43,919 bases of DNA from positions 1 to 43,919 of the forward strand of contig JAUCCO010000011.1 in assembly GCA_034676125.1 (NCBI GenBank). Direction: 5' to 3'. Made by a program: the position numbers and the translations under genes. Position 1 is the stretch's first letter. Every line of letters starts with the position of its first letter. Origin of the DNA: UBA6183 sp034676125. GTDB lineage: Bacteria > Bacteroidota > Bacteroidia > UKL13-3. Under the pieces are notes generated by a model that was not told the DNA's origin, ran no database searches, and saw only the letters and a list, made by a program, of their open reading frames with translations. Of the stretch, positions 16,992 through 24,089 are shown in pieces.

Positions 16992-17040
16992 ATAAAGCAA
17001 AAATAGGAAGTAAAATAAGTGCAAAAATTAGGTATCGCAT
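16165..17040 (-). CDS. Surface lipoprotein, duplicate copy 2
   Basis: A 291-residue lipoprotein with signal peptide MRYLIFALILLPIFALFS and lipobox Cys19. The mature part is identical to copy 1. It lies 11 bases after the fibre-like gene and 4 bases before copy 1. Lys-Lys-Asp after the lipid-bearing Cys resembles the acidic surface-export signals described for some Bacteroidota lipoproteins, which would fit a surface location. Its own distinct signal peptide suggests this is the older of the two genes; that direction is inference. Confidence 0.85.
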   Translation of the reverse strand: MRYLIFALILLPIFALFSCKKDIAPENPCGNYKQPNADFIIEQSTGERENIGTRIEDYIWYSNPYISKDIIKTIGIIQFRSEFNDTNIYKHTWYVGAEVLRNFKVWRNFNSVTPPANITIHHVIKWKPNMFCNPKETGYDSVSFTFKISDKLKDFATFGKYRMVYDTLGAPTTQDSVEIEFYRSIRNDKDSVALDPKLYDGTDNRIKGLYTLYYNAQIGYYLVPSNTEGLDNARLISNTYAVFRGGFIDNLKIFLNNKNEAFIEYENYDPNALIVSGVKKQYKLKGRKVND

Positions 17041-17051
17041 AACTAGTTTAT

Positions 17052-17796
17052 TTATTCTGCTAATTTAACCTTTAAAGCATCAATTTCTTTTTGTTGTTGT
17101 ATAATATACAACGTTAGTTCTTCAACTTTTTCTAATAGTTTAAGCTGTAAATCTCCCAAATCAACTTGGTTGTTATTTTCTGCTACCGTTTTTGCACTGG
17201 GTATATTTGGTAGGTGTTTGTTTTTCTTAATAAAAAATTCAAGTTCTTTTAGTGGTGTTAAATGATAATTGTTTTCAAACACATAATCAGGAAATGCATT
17301 ACTAACAGTAACTGTAACTTTTCGTGTAAATAAATAGCCATTACTATTTACCTTAAATAAGTCTTGTGTTGCATCCTTAAATAAAATTTCTGATGGCGTA
17401 ACTTTAAAAAAATTACTGTTGTTACTATTAATAAAGAAACCTCTATTTGTAGGGGAGCCATCTGTATTTAAAGTAAGGTTGCCAGCAGGCGTAACCTGAA
17501 AAGCAAATTGATTATTACTTCTTTTGCATACAATGCCTGAGTTGTTAAAATAAGCAGTCTTGCCAAAATTAATTGCATTGTGGTCTACATTTAATAAATC
17601 TACAGGCGTTGCGTCTAAAGATTGCACTAAAAATAAAGGGGGAATAGTTGTTCCTGGTCCACCATACAAAATTGGGCTAGAAATTTTAACATAATTGCTG
17701 GTTTGTAATACATTACTTGTTGGGCCAAGCCATTGTGCATTTACTTGCAAGTAGGCAGTAATTACTATTACTGCCAATAAAATTGTTTTTTTTCAT
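17052..17796 (-). CDS. Fibre-like secreted protein with apparent A8 frameshift in its signal peptide
   Basis: About 248 residues if the frame is restored. The C-terminal third has the pattern LKELEFFIKKNKHLPNIPSA, then a DLGDLQLKLLEKVEELTLY segment and a coiled-coil tail. This is a widespread ending of Bacteroidota secreted proteins related to phage-type tail-fibre/S74 proteins. The continuous frame opens only at TTG 17777. The ATG at 17796 is separated from it by a run of eight A (minus strand, 17793-17786) that puts it out of frame. With seven A it would read MKKTILLAVIVITAYLQVN, a textbook signal peptide. So this is a sequencing error, a phase-variable switch or a recent mutation. Confidence 0.7.
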
Positions 17797-17847
17797 TTTA
17801 GATTAGTTTTGAGATGGCAAGTTAATAGCTAGTTTATTTAGAAAAAA

Positions 17848-17877
17848 GGCAGCTTATGCCTAAAAATTGCATTTTTA
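17848..17877. promoter_or_regulatory. Paired dyads between the surface operon and the XRE gene
   Basis: GGCA-GCTTA-TGCC (17848-17860) is directly followed by TAAAAAT-TGC-ATTTTTA (17861-17877), two short palindromes in the intergenic space between the divergent fibre-like gene and the HTH gene. They are placed where an XRE-type repressor could control both directions. This is position and symmetry only; no binding data. Confidence 0.3.
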
Positions 17878-17918
17878 GACTTTTTTCTGCATATTGCATT
17901 TGTATAATTACAAGCATT

Positions 17919-18152
17919 ATGATAACCAGTAAACAAATTAGAAGAGCGCGACTATTACGCGATTACTCAATTAAAGAAATGGCCACCAAACTCCATATTG
18001 ATGAAAGTACATATGCTAGGCTTGAGCGAGGTGAAATAAAAATTTCTGCCAAACGAGTAGATGAATTGCTTGTGGTATTTAGCATGAGTTACGATTTTTT
18101 GCATAATATAGAAATCACATTATCGCAAATAGGTAATCAACATTCAAAGTAG
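17919..18152 (+). CDS. XRE-family helix-turn-helix protein
   Basis: A 77-residue protein from ATG 17919 (MITSKQIRRARLLRDYS). Residues about 5-62 form an HTH_3/Cro-C1-type domain: RARLLRDYSIKEMATKLHID with the recognition helix in ESTYARLERGEI, then KRVDELLVVF. A longer reading from 17856 would add 21 residues that look like shadow coding, so the internal ATG is preferred. It lies at the boundary of the accessory block and is divergent from the surface operon, so it is a candidate regulator of it. Small solitary XRE proteins of this kind are common in Bacteroidota and need not be linked to the operon. Confidence 0.8.
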   Translation: MITSKQIRRARLLRDYSIKEMATKLHIDESTYARLERGEIKISAKRVDELLVVFSMSYDFLHNIEITLSQIGNQHSK

Positions 18153-18206
18153 TAACGTATTTGTTACATTTAATTTATTTTAAGTGTAACTTTAAACCCG
18201 TTTACC

Positions 18207-18277
18207 CCTCTTCCTATTTAAATCAAATCTATCAATGTTTTAACATTGGTTTTATTGCAAAAAGCCGTTTCCAGAAT
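18207..18277. repeat. Direct repeat copy B (partner at 11608-11678)
   Basis: The intact copy of the 71-base direct repeat: the 3' end of the glycosyltransferase gene (minus strand, stop at 18218-18220) plus about ten bases downstream. Mismatches with copy A are scattered rather than clustered, so this is not a fresh target-site duplication. Confidence 0.85.
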
Positions 18278-19330
18278 GTCTTTTCGGTTGGTTAAATTAC
18301 TTTCATCAAAGGGCATTGTAAACAATTTTTGAAGTGCATTTTTCATGCTTTCTGCATCATTGGCAATGGTACATAAATTTGCAAGGCCTGTGTTTTCTAC
18401 CATTAAGTTATTTACCAATGCCCAACGCCCTTGGTACAACACATTAATAAGTTTTAGTTTAATACCTGTACTCTGAAAAGTAGGTAAAATATTTACTTGT
18501 GCATCTTGTGTTAGTTGTGCAATTTGGGCAGTAGTTACGTGTTGTAAAAGTTTAATGTGTGGGTAGTTTTCTACTGCTTTTTTTAATGCCGCTGATGGAT
18601 TATTGCCTGCAATTACAAAAGGAATGTCAATATCATTAAAAACAGCATTTACTAAAAATCTTGCAGCTTCATCGTTTTCACCTACACTTAATTTGCCATG
18701 GTATAAGGCAAAATTGCCTTTGCCAGCTTTAGCAGTTACTTGTAGGTTTGCATGAAAAGCAGGAAGTAGTTTTACGCAATGATATCGGGTTTTTAACTCG
18801 GTAACATCGTTTGGCGAAATGGCTAAAATATGGTTGGCATGTTGTAATACTTGCTCAAATTTTTCTAACCTATCCGATTCTTTTGCAAAAAAATATTTCT
18901 TAAAAAAGTTTGTCTCTACTTCTTCAAGTTTTCTGTAATAGTCGTGCTCAATATTGTGCATTCTTACCAGCTTATTTCTATTGGCCAATAAGGGTTCATT
19001 TAAAAAATAACAGGCATGTAATCCTTCAAAAAGTATGGGTGCATCATTTACCAATAAGTTTTGCAATAAATTTGCATCATTTCTGGTTGAAACAATATAG
19101 GGTAAACTTCCTACAAATGGATTTACAAAAGTTCTGCGGGGATAATAAAATACTTTTTCGCAAAGTTGGTTAAGCTCTTGTGCTTGTGCTCGGCCATACT
19201 CAAAAATATGTAAGGTAATTTCTACTCCGGCTTCTTTTAGTGCTTTTAGTTTATAATATACATCAATTACTCCACCATAATTTGGCGGAAAAGGATTATC
19301 AAAACTAATTACATGTAACTGCTTACTCAT
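18218..19330 (-). CDS. Glycosyltransferase (GT-B type, GT1/GT4-like)
   Basis: A 370-residue cytosolic glycosyltransferase. The N-terminal domain begins HVISFDNPFPPNYGGVIDVY, with the Gly-Gly acceptor-side loop of GT-B enzymes. The C-terminal half has FALYHGKLSVGENDEA, an IPFVIAGNNPS strand and an NILPTFQSTGIKLKLINVL block, which replaces the usual E..G.P nucleotide-sugar motif. It overlaps the preceding glycosyltransferase gene by 8 bases, so the two are translated together, probably for a polysaccharide or glycolipid. The donor and acceptor are unknown. Its 3' end is duplicated at 11608-11678. Confidence 0.82.
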   Translation of the reverse strand: MSKQLHVISFDNPFPPNYGGVIDVYYKLKALKEAGVEITLHIFEYGRAQAQELNQLCEKVFYYPRRTFVNPFVGSLPYIVSTRNDANLLQNLLVNDAPILFEGLHACYFLNEPLLANRNKLVRMHNIEHDYYRKLEEVETNFFKKYFFAKESDRLEKFEQVLQHANHILAISPNDVTELKTRYHCVKLLPAFHANLQVTAKAGKGNFALYHGKLSVGENDEAARFLVNAVFNDIDIPFVIAGNNPSAALKKAVENYPHIKLLQHVTTAQIAQLTQDAQVNILPTFQSTGIKLKLINVLYQGRWALVNNLMVENTGLANLCTIANDAESMKNALQKLFTMPFDESNLTNRKDILETAFCNKTNVKTLIDLI

Positions 19331-20417
19331 TTAAAACCTTTTTGTAAAGTGCTATTAAGTGTGTTTCTTGGGTTTGCCAGCACCATTGCTCTGCTGCCTC
19401 ACTGCAATTATCAACCATTTTTTTGTAAAACAAATCATCGGTTAATAATTGTTGAATAGCTTGTGTAATGTTAGGTACTAAATTGGCACACAATACTGCT
19501 ACTTCAATTTGTTGGTTTAAGGTTTTATACTCTTCAAAATCGGCACAAATACTGGGTACTTTAGCTTGTACATAATCAAAAAACTTATTTGCAATACTGT
19601 ACCTGTAACTTAAGCTTGTGCCATCAAGTAAATTTATGCCTACTTTGGCTTGTAAGGTAATTTGGTGTAGCTTATCAGGACTAATTTTACCCAACATTTT
19701 TACTTTATTGTTTAAGTTTAAAGCACTTATTAAATCCGTTATTTTGTCTTTTAAAAGCCCATCACCTGCTATCCACAATTCTGCATCAATAGTTTGCATG
19801 GCATGTATGGTTTCTTCTATTCCACGGCCAATATTTAAATCGCCCTGGTACAACACAATATTTTGTTTTGTTTGATTTGGTATAACAGTTTTTTTAACGG
19901 GCATGTTATAAATAACTGCAAATGTTTTGTGGTATTGTTTTGTAAATATATCGGCTAGTTTTGGGCCAACAGTGTAGCAGGCATTACACAAAGGCACACA
20001 AATATTTAATACCGATTGCCAAATGTGCTTAATAAAATTTCGTTGGTGTAACTCGGGTACTTCAGTAAAATACTCGTGTGCATCAAACACCAATTTTTTG
20101 TTTTTTAACTTAGCTGCAATTGTGCAAGGTATAATGGTATCAGCATCTACAGCGCTTATTATTGCACATTTTGCCATCATTAAAAACCACAATAACTTTA
20201 AATTAAACTCTAGGTAAAACAGCGCACCACTTTCAAATACACATTTTATGCGATGTTGCTCAAAAGGCATTTCGGTTAATGGTAATGATTGTGACCTACT
20301 GCGACCAACCAAAGTAACACTAAGGCCAGCTTGTTTCATGGTTGCACAAATGCGCTGCATGCGTTGGTCGGTTACTAAATCGTTGGTTACGGTAAATATT
20401 ATTTGCTGTTGTGCCAA
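19323..20417 (-). CDS. Glycosyltransferase family 4-like protein
   Basis: A 364-residue GT-B glycosyltransferase. It starts IIFTVTNDLVTDQRMQRICA, the standard beginning of a Bacteroidota GT4 subgroup, and contains KLVFDAHEYFTEVPEL (the DAHE acceptor-domain motif), YTVGPKLADIF, NIVLYQGDLNIGRGIEETI and ELWIAGDGLLKDKI, then LSYRYSIANKFFDYVQA in the donor-binding region. It overlaps recQ by 19 bases upstream and the next glycosyltransferase by 8 bases downstream, making a recQ-GT-GT unit. The sugar product is not predictable from the sequence. Confidence 0.87.
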   Translation of the reverse strand: MAQQQIIFTVTNDLVTDQRMQRICATMKQAGLSVTLVGRSRSQSLPLTEMPFEQHRIKCVFESGALFYLEFNLKLLWFLMMAKCAIISAVDADTIIPCTIAAKLKNKKLVFDAHEYFTEVPELHQRNFIKHIWQSVLNICVPLCNACYTVGPKLADIFTKQYHKTFAVIYNMPVKKTVIPNQTKQNIVLYQGDLNIGRGIEETIHAMQTIDAELWIAGDGLLKDKITDLISALNLNNKVKMLGKISPDKLHQITLQAKVGINLLDGTSLSYRYSIANKFFDYVQAKVPSICADFEEYKTLNQQIEVAVLCANLVPNITQAIQQLLTDDLFYKKMVDNCSEAAEQWCWQTQETHLIALYKKVLNE

Positions 20418-22309
20418 ATTAATTGATGTTGATTATTGTAGCGCAATTTATCATTATCTAATAAGTATCGAATAATTGTAGTGATTTTTTCGGGTTTATG
20501 TTCGGGAATGGCTTTTACTAAGTTGGTTACATGCAAGGCATTTTCTGCCAAAAGCTCCATAATTCGGTTTTCTATTAATTTTGCAGCTTCTGTTTTTACC
20601 TCATTGCTCTGGTTGTTTAGACAAACATCACAAATTCCACAATCTTCACTCCCAAATTCATTAAAATATTCTACTATAATTTTGCTTCTGCAGCGGTGTA
20701 TATTATTTGCATAACCTATCATCGACTCTAGTTTTTGGTAAGCAACTTGTTTGCGTTGCTGCAATAATGCTTTTCTTAAATCAATTAATTCGGCAGCTAC
20801 CCGTTGCGTTGTAAAAGTTATTTGTGGTTTATCTTTTTGGGGTTGATAATCGGCCAAACCAAGTTTATTTAATTGAATTAAAAATTTGGTAAAAACATGC
20901 GCATCAATTTTAATGCGTTTGGCAATTTGCTGTTCGTTTATGCGCACATAATTATCAAACATGCCGCCATAACTTCTCAGCAATACCTTTATCATGTCAT
21001 CATACTTTTCGTTTTCTACCTGAAATTTATACAACACCTCATGGTTAACAATAAACTTAAATTTAGATGGTTCAAAAAACGATTCTGTTAATGCAATTAA
21101 ATCGCATTGTTGTAATAGCTTAAGTGCAGGATAGACAACTTGCACACTTAAGTTAAATCGTTGCACAAACTCAGCCATATCAAAGTCGAAACTACGGTCT
21201 AAATTTGCACCAATTGGTAAACTATAATAATTGCATAAAGCTTGGTAAACACGCTTAATTTCTTCCTCTGGCGGAAAAGCTAAACTCAATTTATGTTGTG
21301 CCGTACTTTCATCACCTTCGTGGTGTAACAATACGCAATATGCCTTGTTTCCATCACGCCCCGCGCGCCCAGCTTCTTGGTAATAACTTTCTAACGATTC
21401 GGGCATTTCATAATGCACCACCACACGCACATTTGGCTTGTCAATTCCCATTCCAAATGCATTGGTACAAACTATAATTCTGGTTTTATCTTTAATCCAA
21501 TCTTCTTGTTTTTGTGCCCTAACCGCATGTGGTAATCCCGCATGGTAAAAATCGGCAACTATATTATTTTTCTTTAAGTAAGCGCTTAAATCTTGGGTTT
21601 GTTTTCGGTTTCGAACATAAACCAATCCGCAACCGTTTACACGTTTTAAAATGTGCACCATACGTTCCAACTTTTGTTCGGTATAGTTTACCACATAACT
21701 TAAATTGTCGCGGGTAAAACTTTTGCTAAATACATTCGGTTTTTTAAACCCTAATTTCTCCTGTATGTCAATAACTACCTGTTGTGTAGCCGATGCTGTT
21801 AACGCCAAAACAGGCACATTTGGCAATAACTCACGAGCTTCGGAAATCATTAAATACTCTGGCCTAAAATCATAGCCCCATTGGCTAATACAATGCGCTT
21901 CATCAATAGCTAATAAAGTACAATTTAAGTATGGTAAGCGGTCTTTAAATTTGGTTGATTTTAATCTTTCGGGTGATAAATACAAAAACTTATAGGCTCC
22001 GTTTTGTGCATTTTCTAAAGTTAACATTTGCTCCCTCATGCTCATTCCACTATAAATTGCAGCGGCACTAATGTTTCGTTGTTGCAATTGTTCTACTTGG
22101 TCTTTCATTAAAGCAATTAGCGGACTAATTACCAAACACAACCCGTCTTTTGCCAAAGCGGGTACCTGAAAACAAATAGATTTACCACCACCTGTTGGCA
22201 ATAATGCAAGCGTATCATTTCCCGCTAATGTTGCGTTAATAATTTCTTCTTGCAGTGGCCTAAATTTATCGTAGCCCCAGTATTGCTTAAGTATATCGTG
22301 GATAAGCAC
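20399..22309 (-). CDS. recQ: ATP-dependent DNA helicase RecQ
   Basis: A 636-residue superfamily 2 helicase that unwinds DNA 3' to 5' in recombination and replication-fork repair. Walker A is PTGGGKS at residues 38-44, the DEAH box at 136-139 is followed by CISQWGYDFRPEY (the RecQ aromatic loop), and motif VI reads YYQEAGRAGRDG. A RecQ-C zinc-binding region carries CRSKIIVEYF, then CGICDVC near residues 540-560. There is no recognisable HRDC domain; the C terminus is a winged-helix-like region. Bacteroidota often carry such a shorter RecQ beside a longer one. Its 3' end overlaps a glycosyltransferase gene. Confidence 0.95.
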   Translation of the reverse strand: MLIHDILKQYWGYDKFRPLQEEIINATLAGNDTLALLPTGGGKSICFQVPALAKDGLCLVISPLIALMKDQVEQLQQRNISAAAIYSGMSMREQMLTLENAQNGAYKFLYLSPERLKSTKFKDRLPYLNCTLLAIDEAHCISQWGYDFRPEYLMISEARELLPNVPVLALTASATQQVVIDIQEKLGFKKPNVFSKSFTRDNLSYVVNYTEQKLERMVHILKRVNGCGLVYVRNRKQTQDLSAYLKKNNIVADFYHAGLPHAVRAQKQEDWIKDKTRIIVCTNAFGMGIDKPNVRVVVHYEMPESLESYYQEAGRAGRDGNKAYCVLLHHEGDESTAQHKLSLAFPPEEEIKRVYQALCNYYSLPIGANLDRSFDFDMAEFVQRFNLSVQVVYPALKLLQQCDLIALTESFFEPSKFKFIVNHEVLYKFQVENEKYDDMIKVLLRSYGGMFDNYVRINEQQIAKRIKIDAHVFTKFLIQLNKLGLADYQPQKDKPQITFTTQRVAAELIDLRKALLQQRKQVAYQKLESMIGYANNIHRCRSKIIVEYFNEFGSEDCGICDVCLNNQSNEVKTEAAKLIENRIMELLAENALHVTNLVKAIPEHKPEKITTIIRYLLDNDKLRYNNQHQLIWHNSK

Positions 22310-22326
22310 TTTTGTTTGTTAAAATA

Positions 22327-22938
22327 TTAGCGAGACTTTAGTGTAATATCTTGAGGTAAAAGATAAATTTTTCGGCTGCCATTTGGTGTTTCATACAAAC
22401 ATTTTATACCATAGGTATCAATGCCAATTATCTTTCCGCTAAATGCACTTCCATTAATGTTAAAACTTACTTCATCATTAACTTTTATTTTGTATCCATT
22501 AATGTCTGTCGTGTAAGGGTAGTTATTTTCTATACTTCTTATCCTTGCTGGAAAAAAAGTGGAATCTTCTGTGTAAAATCCTTTGTAGTTGGCATTAATT
22601 GTTTCAGGGTTAAAATCAATAATGTCGGCATTAATTATTACCTGTGTTTTACGAGAAATTAGTAGGTACGTGGTTTTAAAATCAACCGTAACATTGCCCA
22701 ATAACATTGCTTTTTGTATAGGATATTTTTGATGCAAATTATTTAATGCTTCCTGTACTAAAGCATCTTTTCTTAATCCGCCAATGCCCAGTAATTGTAA
22801 AGTTTCGGCTGTGCCAACTGCTTTGCCAGCTATACGAAATTGGTTGTTGGTAATGGATGCGCTACTCTGAAAATGGCCTTGATGAAAAGCACAACTTGAT
22901 AAGGAAAATAATACTGCGATTAATAATAAGTTTTTCAT
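22327..22938 (-). CDS. Lipoprotein, possibly DUF6567-like
   Basis: A 203-residue lipoprotein with lipobox Cys16 (LFSLSSCAFHQG). The first half (AGKAVGTAETLQLLGIGGLR, KDALVQEALNNL) resembles small Bacteroidota lipoproteins of the DUF6567 type, from memory and without a search. The second half (KIKVNDEVSFNINGSAFSGK) looks like a small beta-barrel extension. It lies 27 bases downstream of the LolD-type ATPase on the same strand and may be in its transcript. Function unknown. Confidence 0.7.
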   Translation of the reverse strand: MKNLLLIAVLFSLSSCAFHQGHFQSSASITNNQFRIAGKAVGTAETLQLLGIGGLRKDALVQEALNNLHQKYPIQKAMLLGNVTVDFKTTYLLISRKTQVIINADIIDFNPETINANYKGFYTEDSTFFPARIRSIENNYPYTTDINGYKIKVNDEVSFNINGSAFSGKIIGIDTYGIKCLYETPNGSRKIYLLPQDITLKSR

Positions 22939-22965
22939 GTTGTTTAATAGTTTATTTTTTTAAGT

Positions 22966-23619
22966 TTATGGTTCAATTACACCGTCTTTCATTACTAATT
23001 TTCTATCGGCACGGTTTGCTAAATTTTCGTTGTGGGTTACAATTACAAAGGTTTGATTAAACTCTTGTTTTAACTTAAAAAATAAATCATGTAACTCTTC
23101 TGCATTTTTCGAATCTAGGTTACCACTTGGCTCATCTGCAAATACTACTTTTGGGTTATTTATTAATGCACGAGCTACTGCTACACGTTGCTGTTCGCCA
23201 CCCGATAGTTGCTCTGGTTTGTGGTAGATGCGTTCGCTTAAGTTTAAATAGGCTAATAATTCTTTAGCACGAGTTTCGGTTGCTTCTTTGTTTTTGCCAC
23301 CTATCCAAGCTGGAAAACATACATTTTCTAAAGCATTAAATTCTGGTAATAACTGGTGAAACTGAAATATAAATCCTATTTGGTTGTTTCTAAATTCGGC
23401 TAGTTTTTTTGATGATAACTTAGTTACATCGATATCATTAATTACCACATTGCCCGAGTCGGGTTTATCAAGCGTGCCAAGTATTTGTAATAAGGTAGTT
23501 TTACCAGCACCGCTAGCACCAACAATTGCCACTATTTCGCCATGTTGTATATTTAAACTGGTTCCTTTTAAAACCTGTAATTTGTTGTATGATTTGGTAA
23601 TGTTGGTTGCTGAAATCAT
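22966..23619 (-). CDS. ABC transporter ATP-binding protein, LolD type
   Basis: A 217-residue ATPase of the LolD/MacB family. Walker A is GASGAGKT (34-41), the signature LSGGEQQ (138-144) and Walker B VVFADEP (158-164), with the SGNLDS D-loop and the switch His in VTHNE. LolD with LolC/E releases outer-membrane lipoproteins from the inner membrane, but no permease gene is adjacent here; a solitary lolD-like gene is common in Bacteroidota. Its ATG overlaps the stop of the upstream membrane-protein gene by 4 bases (ATGA), indicating translational coupling. Confidence 0.9.
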   Translation of the reverse strand: MISATNITKSYNKLQVLKGTSLNIQHGEIVAIVGASGAGKTTLLQILGTLDKPDSGNVVINDIDVTKLSSKKLAEFRNNQIGFIFQFHQLLPEFNALENVCFPAWIGGKNKEATETRAKELLAYLNLSERIYHKPEQLSGGEQQRVAVARALINNPKVVFADEPSGNLDSKNAEELHDLFFKLKQEFNQTFVIVTHNENLANRADRKLVMKDGVIEP

Positions 23620-23987
23620 TTTTTAGAAATAATTTTATAATACGCACAATCTCCACTTTTTAGTATAGTTTCTAACTCAAATAAGTTATTTACATCTATA
23701 TCTCGCTCAAGTTTAGTTGTTAAAATATATTTGCCTGTTGTTAAACCAATAATACACACAATTATTGGATTTAAAGAAGAGTTATACCTAAGTAATTTAG
23801 TTGCTGAAGCTAACCTTAAGCCTAATTCGTTAAATCCTGTTATTTTTATAAATGGCAACACTCCTTTGTCCCACATATAAAACGGTGCACTATCTAATTT
23901 ATGGAAAAGCGAAAAGTACGCCACCACAATAAGTAATAACCAATATAATATAGGTTGATTGGCTTTTAATAGATTCATCAATGGCAA
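23616..23987 (-). CDS. Short membrane protein resembling a collapsed PMT-type glycosyltransferase
   Basis: A 123-residue protein with a strong hydrophobic helix (residues about 12-28) followed by LDSAPFYMWDKGVLPF and GFNELGLRLASATKLL. In the PMT/ArnT (GT39/GT83) membrane glycosyltransferases, a comparable order is seen: an N-terminal helix, an acidic loop near APFYxWDE, a long stretch, then a FGxNELALRLPSA block. Here the two blocks are only about ten residues apart, and the remainder (60 residues) ends in a soluble-looking tail. This suggests a gene shortened by internal deletion. It overlaps lolD by 4 bases. It may still be expressed or be a decaying remnant. Confidence 0.5.
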   Translation of the reverse strand: MPLMNLLKANQPILYWLLLIVVAYFSLFHKLDSAPFYMWDKGVLPFIKITGFNELGLRLASATKLLRYNSSLNPIIVCIIGLTTGKYILTTKLERDIDVNNLFELETILKSGDCAYYKIISKK

Positions 23988-24036
23988 TAATACTAATATT
24001 AGATGTAACTAAGGTTGGTAATGATTAATTTTAAAA

Positions 24037-24067
24037 TTTCTGATTCTGAATTTTAATGCTATTTTCG
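24037..24067 (+). promoter_or_regulatory. Probable promoter of sucC
   Basis: TTTC (24037-24040), a 19-base spacer and TATTTTCG (24060-24067) resemble TTTG-N19-TAnnTTTG with one mismatch in each box. The ATG at 24090 lies 22 bases further on. The intergenic region has no other candidate. Confidence 0.4.
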
Positions 24068-24089
24068 CTGCAAAATTTCCGAAAACAAA

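Noticed and set aside
11608..18277. Prophage or integrative conjugative element
   Set aside because: Although the repeat layout resembles an integration site, no integrase, structural phage gene, relaxase or transposase is present between the repeats.
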